Made by a program: the position numbers and the translations under genes
Part shown: positions 8,842-16,878 of the stretch, piece by piece
How positions within the stretch are numbered: position 1 is the first letter of the stretch
Layout of the letters: each line of letters begins with the position of its first letter
Notes under the pieces: generated by a model
Databases searched by the model: none
What the model was told of the DNA's origin: nothing
The model's input: the letters and a program-made list of their open reading frames with translations, nothing else
Assembly (NCBI GenBank): GCA_910585945.1
Contig: CAJUHZ010000004.1
Location: forward strand, 78,208-142,207
Direction: 5' to 3'
Source: an uncultured Bilophila sp.
GTDB taxonomy: Bacteria > Desulfobacterota > Desulfovibrionia > Desulfovibrionales > Desulfovibrionaceae
DNA: 64,000 nucleotides

Positions 8842-10286
8842 GCGTCCGGGAGCTGACGGAAGCGATCCGGCACAATCTGGAAGGGCGCTTTCCCTATGTC
8901 TGGGTGCGCGGCGAGGTGACGAACGTCTCCCGTCCCACATCCGGGCATCTGTACTTCGGGCTGAAGGATGAGGACGCGCTCCTGCGTTGCGTCTGGTTTC
9001 GGAACAGCCAGCGGGATCAGGAAGCCTTCGATCCCCTGACCGGCGAGGTGTTTGCAGGCGGTCCCCGTCCTAGTCTGGCAAAAGAACTGCGCAACGGCCG
9101 GCGGATCATCTGCGCCGGCCGGCTCGGCGTGTACGCGCCCCGCGGCGAATACCAGCTCATTGTGGAACTGGGGCAGGACAGCGGCGAGGGCGCGCTGTTC
9201 CTGGCCCTGGAGGAACTGAAACGCAAGCTGGCGGCCAAAGGCTACTTCAGCCTGGAACGCAAGCGCCCCCTGCCCCCGCATCCTGTGCGCGTGAGCGTGA
9301 TCACCGCTCCCACCGGGGCGGCCATCCATGACTTTCTCCGGGTGTCAAGCCGGCGCGGGACCGGTTTTGAAGTGCGCCTGCGCCCGGTCCCCGTACAGGG
9401 CGATGACGCGCCGCCGCGCATTGTTGAAGCGATCCGGCGGGAAAACGAAGCCGGGTGGGCCGAAGTGCTGGTGATCATCCGGGGTGGCGGCTCCCTGCAA
9501 GACCTCCAGGCGTTCAATGACGAACGGGTGGCGGAGGCCGTGTTCGGTTCGGCCATTCCCGTGCTGGCCGGGATCGGGCATGAAGTGGACACCTCCCTCT
9601 CCGACATGACGGCCGACGTGCGTGCGGCCACGCCGAGCCACGCCGCACAGCTTCTTTGGCCGGAGCGCCAATGGTACATTCAGCGCGCGGATGAACTGGA
9701 AATGAACCTGCACGCCGCGTTTGCCCGCCGGACACGGGATTTTGCCGAAGCTCTTGATCGCATGGAGCGTTCCCTCGCCTGGTTTTCACCCCAACGCGGT
9801 TTTGTCCGGCAACGGGAACGCCTTGCGAACCTTGCCGAACGCCTGGATTCGGCATGGGAACGCCGACTGAACACGCTCAGCAACCGCCTGTGCAATCTGG
9901 AAAATGCCGTGCGCCGCAATGGAACCTTCCCGCGTCACCCCCTGCTCGCGGAACGGGCGGCCGAGCTTTCCCGACGTCTCGCCCCCGCCCAGGAACGATT
10001 CCTCCTGCTTCAACAGGAGGCCGTACGCAAGGCGGAAGCTGGACTTGCCGCGGCATGGCCGCGCATGTTCACATTGGCGGAACATCGTCTGGATCGCCTT
10101 GAACTCCGACTCGCCGCCCGAAATCCGGAAGCCCCCCTGGAGAGAGGTTACGCTCTTGCTGTGGGCAAGGACGGCCGCTTTATCCGCAGCGTGCGCGAAC
10201 TTGCGCCCGGTTCGACGCTGACGCTCAAAATCCGTGACGGCGAAGCGGACGCCCGCGTCTTCGCCCTGCGTCCCACAGGAGAATAA
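8826..10286 (+). CDS. xseA: exodeoxyribonuclease VII large subunit
   Basis: This is the catalytic subunit of exonuclease VII, which degrades single-stranded DNA to oligonucleotides in the cytoplasm. The 486 residues start with an OB-fold (WVRGEVTNVSRPTSGHLYFGLKD, interrupted here only by reading convenience, residues 26-48). The nuclease core follows with RGGGSLQDLQAFND at about residue 218 and GIGHEVDTSLSDMTAD near 250, then a long coiled-coil region. The start is GTG inside the 3' end of proS. The small subunit xseB lies two genes downstream, with an M23 peptidase gene between them. Confidence 0.93.
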   Translation: MSAILSVRELTEAIRHNLEGRFPYVWVRGEVTNVSRPTSGHLYFGLKDEDALLRCVWFRNSQRDQEAFDPLTGEVFAGGPRPSLAKELRNGRRIICAGRLGVYAPRGEYQLIVELGQDSGEGALFLALEELKRKLAAKGYFSLERKRPLPPHPVRVSVITAPTGAAIHDFLRVSSRRGTGFEVRLRPVPVQGDDAPPRIVEAIRRENEAGWAEVLVIIRGGGSLQDLQAFNDERVAEAVFGSAIPVLAGIGHEVDTSLSDMTADVRAATPSHAAQLLWPERQWYIQRADELEMNLHAAFARRTRDFAEALDRMERSLAWFSPQRGFVRQRERLANLAERLDSAWERRLNTLSNRLCNLENAVRRNGTFPRHPLLAERAAELSRRLAPAQERFLLLQQEAVRKAEAGLAAAWPRMFTLAEHRLDRLELRLAARNPEAPLERGYALAVGKDGRFIRSVRELAPGSTLTLKIRDGEADARVFALRPTGE

Positions 10287-10287
10287 C

Positions 10288-11175
10288 GTGCGCGTTGTCC
10301 CACTCTTTGCAAGTTGTCTGGCCATTCTTGCCCTGCTCGCCCTGCCAGACGCGCGGGCGGCGGATCCCGAGCGGGAACTCCGCCTGCAAGCCCCGGCAAA
10401 CGCCCGGCAGGGAACAGCCGTGCGCGTCACGGCTTTCATAGACGCGTTTGCGCCCGGCGAGGAGCCGGAAATTCTTTTTTCCTGGCTGAAAAAACGTGTT
10501 CGGGCGCGCGCCGTGCGTGACGGCACGCGCTGGCGCGCCGAAACCCTGGTGCCGGTGGGCGTCAATGCGGGGAAAAAACTGGTCGTCCATGCGAGCACGC
10601 CGACAGGAGCAGCCAAGGCGGACGCCAGGCTCTCCGTCGCCGCCGTGGCCTGGCCGGAGCAACGCATCAGCGTGAACAAAAACTATGTCACCCCGCCCAA
10701 GGACGTTCTGAGCCGCATCAAGGCCGAGCGCGCCCGATCCGCCCAAGCCGTCGCGCGCGTCACCCCCGAGCGTCTGTGGGAAGACGGCTTTGTCCGCCCC
10801 GTGCCCGGCGTGGTCACCAGCGCCTTTGGCGGCAAACGGATGTTCAACGGCAAGATGCGCTCCTATCACCGGGGCGTGGATCTGCGCGGGGCGCAAGGCA
10901 CGCCCATCAGGGCGCTGGCCGGCGGCGAAGTTGTACTGGCCGAAAACATGTATTATTCTGGCAATGTAGTGTACCTGGATCATGGACAGGGCGTGATCAG
11001 CCTCTATTGCCATATGTCCTCCATGAACGTCCAGCCGGGGGATCGGGTTCGCGCCGGGCAGGTTCTCGGCAAGGTGGGCGCGACAGGCCGGGTGACCGGT
11101 CCGCATCTTCACCTCGGCCTGCTCATTCTTGGAGAGGCCGTGGACCCGCTCTCGCTCCTTGCGGAAAGCAAGTGA
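10288..11175 (+). CDS. exported M23 family metallopeptidase (LytM-type)
   Basis: The protein should cleave or remodel peptidoglycan in the periplasm. The GTG start at 10288 has AGGAG seven bases upstream and gives a clear signal peptide ending near PDARA (residue ~24), for a total of 295 residues. The middle is a beta-rich region. The C-terminal M23 domain shows HRGVDLRG (HxxxD, about residue 195) and HLHLG (about 272-276), the zinc ligands of active LytM enzymes, plus YLDHGQGVISLYCHM. All ligands are present, so it is probably catalytic rather than a degenerate EnvC/NlpD-type activator. It sits between xseA and xseB with one base of spacing after xseA. Confidence 0.88.
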   Translation: MRVVPLFASCLAILALLALPDARAADPERELRLQAPANARQGTAVRVTAFIDAFAPGEEPEILFSWLKKRVRARAVRDGTRWRAETLVPVGVNAGKKLVVHASTPTGAAKADARLSVAAVAWPEQRISVNKNYVTPPKDVLSRIKAERARSAQAVARVTPERLWEDGFVRPVPGVVTSAFGGKRMFNGKMRSYHRGVDLRGAQGTPIRALAGGEVVLAENMYYSGNVVYLDHGQGVISLYCHMSSMNVQPGDRVRAGQVLGKVGATGRVTGPHLHLGLLILGEAVDPLSLLAESK

Positions 11176-11237
11176 CGATCCCCGAGCAAGAGATTCCCTG
11201 TACACGGCCCGCTTTTCTCCGTTTTGTGAGGAGACCC

Positions 11238-11537
11238 ATGCCGCCCAAAAAACAGATGACCTTTGAAGATCGTCTCCGCCGTCTGCAACAGATCGTCCTG
11301 CTTCTGGAAAACGGAAGCGACGGAAAAGACGACGAGCTTTCCCTGGAACAGAGCGTGGCCCTGTACAAGGAAGGCGTCGCCCTGTCCCGCGCCTGCCGGG
11401 AACAACTGGAAAAAGTGCGCAATGAAGTGCGTCTTGTGGCCGAAGACGGCGGCCTGGAGCCGTTCCCCTTCCGGGACGACGCGCGACGCGACGAAGACGA
11501 CGGCGAGAACGAAACCAACGGGGAGGAAGACGCATGA
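11238..11537 (+). CDS. xseB: exodeoxyribonuclease VII small subunit
   Basis: This 99-residue protein is the regulatory partner of XseA. The core FEDRLRRLQQIVLLLENG...LSLEQSVALYKEG matches the XseB pattern (helix, then LEQSVALYEEG). It has an acidic tail (RRDEDDGENETNGEED) longer than in most homologues. The ATG at 11238 has GAGGAGA upstream. Its stop overlaps the start of the prenyl synthase gene by four bases (ATGA at 11534-11537). Confidence 0.9.
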   Translation: MPPKKQMTFEDRLRRLQQIVLLLENGSDGKDDELSLEQSVALYKEGVALSRACREQLEKVRNEVRLVAEDGGLEPFPFRDDARRDEDDGENETNGEEDA

Positions 11538-12526
11538 GCCATGCCCCCATGAATCACATGCGGGTGAAAGAAACGCTGGCGCGACGCGCCGGACAGGTGG
11601 AGCGGCATCTTGCGTCCCTCCTGGACGAAAGCCCGGCAACAGACGCGGGAAGAGGCGCGGACGGAGCGCTGCACGCCTCAATCATCCCCGAACGCCTGCG
11701 CGCCGCCATGAAGTACAGTCTGCTGGCCGGCGGCAAGCGCCTGCGCCCCGTGCTGTGCCTCAGTTCCGCCGCTCTGTGCGGCCTGGATGCGGAGAGGATT
11801 CTGCCCTTTGCGGCGGCCCTCGAATGCATCCATACCTATTCGCTCATTCACGATGATCTCCCGGCCATGGACGATGACGATCTGCGCCGGGGGCGGCCCT
11901 CGTGCCACAAGGCCTTTGACGAGGCGACGGCCATTCTGGCCGGCGACGCCCTGCTGACCGACGCCTTCGCACTGATGGCGTCGGTGGGCACGGCGTCCTC
12001 ATCCCCCATTCCGCCGGATCGGGTGCTCGCCTCCGTGGCGGAAGCGGCGCGCGCCGCCGGAAGCAGCGGCATGGTGGGCGGGCAAATCATGGATATGGAC
12101 TGCACCGGCAAAATCGATGTCCCCCCCGAAACCCTGCGCCGTCTGGACGCGCTCAAGACAGGCGCTCTCTTTCGCGCCGCCTGCTCCACCGGCGCGATCC
12201 TGGCGGGCGCGGACGCCGACGCCGTCACAGCCCTGCGAGGCTACGGGGAAGCCCTCGGAGCCGCCTTTCAGATCGTGGATGATATCCTGGACGCCACGGC
12301 CGACACGGCAACCCTGGGCAAACCCGCCGGCAGTGACGCCGACATGGGCAAGGCGACCTACCCGGCGATCCTCGGTCTGGAACAAAGCCGCGAACTGGCG
12401 CGCGAAGCGGCCCTGACGGCCGTGGGACGGATCGATCATTTCGACGCTTCGCCCCTTCCGGGGACAGGGGAAGAAGCCGCCTTTCTCAAGGGCCTCGCCC
12501 TCGTTCTGCTGGACCGCGTGAAGTAG
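11534..12526 (+). CDS. ispA: geranyl/farnesyl diphosphate synthase
   Basis: This polyprenyl synthase condenses isopentenyl diphosphate with allylic diphosphates, supplying undecaprenyl and quinone side-chain synthesis. The first aspartate-rich motif is DDLPAMDDDD at about residues 107-116 and the second is QIVDDILDAT near 245. GGKRLRP (about 67-73) binds diphosphate. At 330 residues it is longer than E. coli IspA (299) because of an N-terminal extension. Product length cannot be read with certainty. In related genomes as I remember them dxs follows ispA; here the next gene is an unrelated metallolyase. Confidence 0.92.
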   Translation: MSHAPMNHMRVKETLARRAGQVERHLASLLDESPATDAGRGADGALHASIIPERLRAAMKYSLLAGGKRLRPVLCLSSAALCGLDAERILPFAAALECIHTYSLIHDDLPAMDDDDLRRGRPSCHKAFDEATAILAGDALLTDAFALMASVGTASSSPIPPDRVLASVAEAARAAGSSGMVGGQIMDMDCTGKIDVPPETLRRLDALKTGALFRAACSTGAILAGADADAVTALRGYGEALGAAFQIVDDILDATADTATLGKPAGSDADMGKATYPAILGLEQSRELAREAALTAVGRIDHFDASPLPGTGEEAAFLKGLALVLLDRVK

Positions 12527-12615
12527 GGAAGTTTGCCCGCTCCCCACCGGACATGAGTCCGGCGCGCCTCTCGCGGCCGCCGAAAAAATCATAACCCTGC
12601 CAAGGATACACGCTG

Positions 12616-14442
12616 ATGCCTCTGCTGCAACAAAAACACGCCTCCATGCCCCTCTCCCTGGACAACCCCGAAACGCCCCGGCTCTACCGGGACGTCTTTC
12701 CGTACCGCCAGATCAGCCGGATCGAGTTTGACGACACCTTTGTGCTCCCCCGCCCGGCGGATCCCATGTTCATCACCGACACCACCTTCCGGGACGGTCA
12801 GCAGGCCCGGCCGCCCTATACGGTCAAGCAGATCGCGCGCATCTACGACCTGCTGCACAAGCTCGGCGGCAAGAGCGGGTTGATCCAGGCCTCGGAATTT
12901 TTCATGTATTCGGCCAAGGACCGCAAGGCGATCGAAACCTGCCGATCCCGCGGGTATCGCTTCCCCCGCATCACGGGATGGATACGGGCGAACATGAACG
13001 ATCTCAAAATCGCCCGGGACATGGAATTTGACGAAGTGGGAATGCTCACCAGCATTTCCGACTACCATGTCTTCCTCAAGCTGGGCAAAACCCGCGCCCA
13101 GGCCATGAGCGACTACCTCAAGATCGTGACGCAGGCGCTGGAATGGGGCATTGTGCCGCGCTGCCATTTTGAGGACGTCACCCGGGCCGACATCTACGGC
13201 TTTTGCCTGCCCTTTGCCCGCAAGCTCATGGAACTGTCCGCCCAGGCGTCCATGCCGGTCAAAATCCGCCTGTGCGACACCATGGGCTACGGCGTGCCCT
13301 TCCCCGGCGCGGCCCTGCCCCGCTCTGTCCAGGGCATTGTGCGCGCCTTCACCGACGAGGCGGGCGTGCCCGGAAACTGGCTGGAATGGCACGGACACAA
13401 CGATTTCCATAAAGTGCTCGTCAACGGCGTAACAGCCTGGCTTTACGGCTGCGGCGGCGTCAACGGCACGCTCATGGGCTTTGGCGAGCGCACGGGGAAC
13501 GCGCCGCTGGAAGCTCTGGTCATCGACTACATTTCGCTCACCGGCGACGACGAAGCCGCCGACACCACGGTCATCACCGAAATTGCCGAGTATTTCCAAA
13601 AGGAACTGGACTACCGCATTCCCGACAATTACCCCTTCGCCGGCAAGGACTTCAACGCGACCAGCGCGGGCATTCATGTGGACGGACTGTCCAAGAACGA
13701 GGAAATCTACAATATCTTCGACACGACCAGGCTGCTCAACCGGCCCGTGCCCATCATCATCAACGACAAGGCCGGCAAGGCCGGCGTGGCGTACTGGATC
13801 AATCAAACCTTCTCCCTGTCGCCGGATCGGCAGGTGTCGAAAAACCACCCGGCTGTCGGCCAGATCCACGCCAGGATCATGAAAGCGTATGAAGACGGCC
13901 GCACCACCTCCTTTTCCAACAAGGAAATGAACGCGCTGGCCCGCCGCTTCATGCCGGAACTTTTCGACAGCGAATTCGATCAGATCAAGCGTCTCGCCGG
14001 CCACCTGGCCGCGAACCTTGTGGAACATCTGGCGCAAGATTGCAGCAAGGCCGCGGATCTGGACGCCGTGAACGAACGCCTTGGAAGCTTTCTCGACGAA
14101 TACCCCTTCATCCAATACGTTTACCTCACGGACGACAAGGGCAAATCCGTCGCCGCGCGCATCATCGATCCGGCTTACAAGGACAAATACGAGGCCCAAC
14201 CCCTGGGGTACGACTTCTCGAACCGCGAATGGTTCCGCCTGCCCATGCGCACGGGCAAACTCCACATCACCGACGTGCATCAATCCCAATTCACCGGACA
14301 GTTGATCATCACCGTGTCCACGGTGGTCACCAACGCCCGGGAAGATGTGAGCGGCGTGATCGGGGCGGATATCCAGCTTGAGCAGATCATGCGCCGCGCG
14401 GAAGCTCTGGAGGAGGAAGCGCACCAGGCGGAAGAAGAGTGA
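12616..14442 (+). CDS. DRE-TIM metallolyase (isopropylmalate/homocitrate/Re-citrate synthase-like) with C-terminal Cache/PDC-like domain
   Basis: The first ~470 of 608 residues form an HMGL-like TIM barrel: DTTFRDGQQARPPYT near residues 55-70 carries the catalytic Arg-Asp pair, EWHGHND near 257 gives the metal-binding HxH, and GFGERTGNAPLE near 293 is the second family signature. Such enzymes condense acetyl-CoA with 2-oxo acids. The divergent motif suggests a member other than LeuA, and a Re-type citrate synthase is one possibility. The last ~120 residues (YPFIQYVYLTDDKG, DFSNREWFRLP, ITDVHQSQFTGQL) look like a PDC/Cache sensor, a fold normally outside the cell, but no signal peptide or membrane segment is present. 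Old annotations of relatives as histone-lysine methyltransferase, which I recall, are not supported by this sequence. Confidence 0.7.
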   Translation: MPLLQQKHASMPLSLDNPETPRLYRDVFPYRQISRIEFDDTFVLPRPADPMFITDTTFRDGQQARPPYTVKQIARIYDLLHKLGGKSGLIQASEFFMYSAKDRKAIETCRSRGYRFPRITGWIRANMNDLKIARDMEFDEVGMLTSISDYHVFLKLGKTRAQAMSDYLKIVTQALEWGIVPRCHFEDVTRADIYGFCLPFARKLMELSAQASMPVKIRLCDTMGYGVPFPGAALPRSVQGIVRAFTDEAGVPGNWLEWHGHNDFHKVLVNGVTAWLYGCGGVNGTLMGFGERTGNAPLEALVIDYISLTGDDEAADTTVITEIAEYFQKELDYRIPDNYPFAGKDFNATSAGIHVDGLSKNEEIYNIFDTTRLLNRPVPIIINDKAGKAGVAYWINQTFSLSPDRQVSKNHPAVGQIHARIMKAYEDGRTTSFSNKEMNALARRFMPELFDSEFDQIKRLAGHLAANLVEHLAQDCSKAADLDAVNERLGSFLDEYPFIQYVYLTDDKGKSVAARIIDPAYKDKYEAQPLGYDFSNREWFRLPMRTGKLHITDVHQSQFTGQLIITVSTVVTNAREDVSGVIGADIQLEQIMRRAEALEEEAHQAEEE

Positions 14443-14477
14443 TTTCCCGGGGGAAACATCCCCCAAAGCATTTTACA

Positions 14478-14504
14478 AAAGCCCCTCGCCTGGCGGGGGG
14501 CTTT
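14478..14504 (+). terminator. intrinsic terminator after the metallolyase gene
   Basis: The stem AAAGCCCCTCGCC pairs with GGCGGGGGGCTTT, followed by CTTCAT. It lies 36 bases after the stop codon. It can act in both directions, since the next gene is convergent. Confidence 0.7.
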
Positions 14505-14512
14505 CTTCATGC

Positions 14513-14547
14513 AAAAGCGATTCCACATTGTCTGTGGAATCGCTTTT
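14513..14547. terminator. bidirectional hairpin between convergent genes
   Basis: A perfect 15-base stem (AAAAGCGATTCCACA with its complement TGTGGAATCGCTTTT) closes a five-base loop. The A-tract and T-tract flanks make it a terminator on both strands. It separates the metallolyase gene from the minus-strand carrier gene. Confidence 0.8.
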
Positions 14548-14582
14548 TCATCAGGCGCGGGACGAACCCGGAACAGCCCGGT

Positions 14583-16007
14583 TTACAGGAAGAACAGCAC
14601 GGTCAGCAGGGCGAAGCAGGGATACAGGATGCCCACGGACCACACCATGTAGCCAAAGAAGCTCGGCATGGGCACGCCCTGCTCTTCGGCAATGGAGCGC
14701 ACCATGAAGTTCGGAGCGTTGCCGATGTAGGTGACCGCGCCCATGAACACGGAGCCGGCGGAAATGGCCGAAAGCGTCCCGGCCCATTCGCCCATCAGGT
14801 GAACAGGATCGCCCGTGGCCGTATTGAAGAACACAAGATACGTCGGCGCGTTGTCAAGGAAGGACGAAAGAATGCCCGACAGCCAGAAGAACATGGCGTT
14901 CACCGGCTGGCCGTCATGGAACACCATCTGGATGACCGGGGCAAGAGCGCCGTTCTCCCCGGCGCGGAGAATGGCGATAGCCGGGATCATGCTGATGAAG
15001 ATCCCGATAAAGAGCTTGGCCACTTCTTCAATGGGCCCCCAGGTGAAGCCGTTGAGATTGCGGCATTCCCGGCTGGTGACCTTCCAGGAAATCCCGGCGA
15101 TCACGAGGAGGGCGATATCGCGGGCCAGGTTTTGCAGTTCAACCTCGGTGCCGAAGATATTGAAGCTGACGCCCGGCTTCCACATGCCCGAGAACAACAC
15201 CGCGGCCACGATGCACAGAATGAGCACGAGGTTGAACGAACCGTCCAGCCCGAGCTTTTCGGAGGAAGCGGCGCTCGCCGGCTGAACCGGCCGGCCTTCC
15301 TTGTTGTACAGCACAGTGTCAAGAATAAAGAACACAATAAGCAGAATGGCGGAAAGCAGACAGGTCTTCACGAAAAGATGAACAGTCGTCCAGAAAAAGG
15401 AAACCCCTTTCAGAAAACCGAGGAAAAGCGGCGGATCGCCGAGCGGGGTAAGGGAGCCGCCGATATTGGCGACAAGAAAGATAAAGAACACAACTGAATG
15501 CATACGGAACTTGCGGTGCGCGTTGGCCCGGAGCAGCGGCCGGATAAGCAGCATGGCCGCTCCGGTCGTGCCCATCCAGCTTGCCAGCACGGTTCCGATC
15601 AGCAAAATCCCGGTATTGACGGCAGGCGTACCCACAAGCTGACCCTTGAGCCGCACGCCGCCCGCAACCGTGAACAGGGCGAAAAGCAGGATGATGAAAG
15701 GAACGTATTCGCCAAGGAACACATGCACGAGCTGCGCGAACGCCAGAGGAAAGCCGTACACGAGCGCGCACGGAATGAGGAAGGCAAGCCCCCAGAACGC
15801 CGCCACCTTGCCGAAATGGTGATGCCAGAAATGCGGCACAACCAGCGGACAGATGGCGATCGACAGCAGCATGCACACAAAGGGGATCACCCATACGATG
15901 GAAAGGCTGGCTCCGTCGAGCGCATGCCCGTCTCCGGCGGCCTGGGCTGAAAACGGCAGCAGAAAAAGGGTGAACAGAACGGGTAAAACAAGGCGCAGTG
16001 TTTTCAT
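14583..16007 (-). CDS. sodium:proton antiporter / CitMHS-like carrier
   Basis: The 474-residue product is an integral inner-membrane protein with a signal-like first segment (ending SAQAA) and about a dozen hydrophobic helices. It resembles the ion-transporter superfamily proteins annotated as sodium:proton antiporters or putative citrate carriers: conserved stretches include WMGTTGAAMLLIRP, NIGGSLTPLGDPPLFLGFL and SFLDNAPTYLVFF, the last two being the paired discontinuous motifs of that superfamily. The substrate cannot be read. I place the start at 16007 because AAGGAG lies ten bases upstream; two more upstream in-frame ATGs lack such a site. The gene follows trmJ on the same strand. Confidence 0.8.
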   Translation of the reverse strand: MKTLRLVLPVLFTLFLLPFSAQAAGDGHALDGASLSIVWVIPFVCMLLSIAICPLVVPHFWHHHFGKVAAFWGLAFLIPCALVYGFPLAFAQLVHVFLGEYVPFIILLFALFTVAGGVRLKGQLVGTPAVNTGILLIGTVLASWMGTTGAAMLLIRPLLRANAHRKFRMHSVVFFIFLVANIGGSLTPLGDPPLFLGFLKGVSFFWTTVHLFVKTCLLSAILLIVFFILDTVLYNKEGRPVQPASAASSEKLGLDGSFNLVLILCIVAAVLFSGMWKPGVSFNIFGTEVELQNLARDIALLVIAGISWKVTSRECRNLNGFTWGPIEEVAKLFIGIFISMIPAIAILRAGENGALAPVIQMVFHDGQPVNAMFFWLSGILSSFLDNAPTYLVFFNTATGDPVHLMGEWAGTLSAISAGSVFMGAVTYIGNAPNFMVRSIAEEQGVPMPSFFGYMVWSVGILYPCFALLTVLFFL

Positions 16008-16053
16008 GTCGGGCCGACTCCTTACGAAAAAGGTTTTGAGCATGATAGCTTTT

Positions 16054-16878
16054 TCACCTTGTTCCGTAAATAGCAAACATCTGTTTCTTCTCTGCAACGC
16101 GGCCGTCGCCCTTCTTTTGAACCAGCCGGTTCACCTGCCGGCAAATCCCCATGAGCATGTCCATTTCATGCCGCCGAATCGTCGATTTGCCGAGGAAACG
16201 CCGCACAGGCATGAGAAAATACTCCGGATTGTCCGGGCGCAGAAAATCAATGGCGAGCAGCGTTTCGCGCAGGCGGGCGTACAGAAGATCCCGCTCGGCC
16301 TGAGTGATGCGCCGTGATCCCTCAGCGGGATCGCCCGCCGGGACTCCAGATGGAGCGCTCGTCACCCGAAGAACGGCCTTTCGGCATTCGTACGCCAGCA
16401 GCAGGACGGCCTGAGCGACATTGAGCGAGGAGGCGTCCCCGCTTGTGGGGATGGTGACGAGCCGTTGGCAGGACTCAATCTCCGCGTTGTTCAGCCCCCG
16501 GTCCTCCGGGCCGAACACCAGCGCTGTCGGGCAGTCTTCCAGCAGCAGGGGAGCCAGTTCCTCCGCCGCCTGCTCCGGGGTCAGGACGCTCTGTCTCCAT
16601 CCGCCGGTGCGCGCTGTCGTGCCGTAGACCCGCACCTTGTCGCGCACAGCGGCGGAAAGGGAATCGACAACCCGCACGGCCTCAAGCCGCTGCATGCCCT
16701 TTGCCGTGGCCAGAGGGCGCGCCTTTTCCACATCCCACCGTTCGGGCGCGGCCAGGATCACCCCGCCACATCCCATGTTGGCGCAGGCGCGCACAGCCAT
16801 GCCCACGTTTTCCGGAAAGCGCGTTCCCACCATGACGATCTCAAGGTAAGCGAGGGGGATATCCCGAAGATGCGGCAT
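16054..16878 (-). CDS. trmJ: SpoU-class RNA 2'-O-methyltransferase, TrmJ-like
   Basis: This SPOUT methyltransferase probably makes 2'-O-methyl nucleotides in tRNA (position 32 in characterised TrmJ). Motif 1 is VMVGTRFPENVGMAVRACANMG (21-22 residues, about 15-36; written here in two parts: VMVGTRFPENVG and MAVRACANMG), motif 2 is LVFGPEDRGLNN near residue 120, and motif 3 is IPTSGDASSLNVAQAVLLL near 143. The C-terminal ~100 residues form the family's helical extension. Its ATG overlaps the stop codon of the upstream DsbD-like gene (TAATG at 16876-16880). Confidence 0.85.
   Translation of the reverse strand: MPHLRDIPLAYLEIVMVGTRFPENVGMAVRACANMGCGGVILAAPERWDVEKARPLATAKGMQRLEAVRVVDSLSAAVRDKVRVYGTTARTGGWRQSVLTPEQAAEELAPLLLEDCPTALVFGPEDRGLNNAEIESCQRLVTIPTSGDASSLNVAQAVLLLAYECRKAVLRVTSAPSGVPAGDPAEGSRRITQAERDLLYARLRETLLAIDFLRPDNPEYFLMPVRRFLGKSTIRRHEMDMLMGICRQVNRLVQKKGDGRVAEKKQMFAIYGTR

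Noticed and set aside
12589..14466. 625-codon open frame on the minus strand across the metallolyase gene
   Set aside because: Antisense shadow in GC-rich DNA. The plus-strand protein has clear family motifs, and the antisense protein has none.
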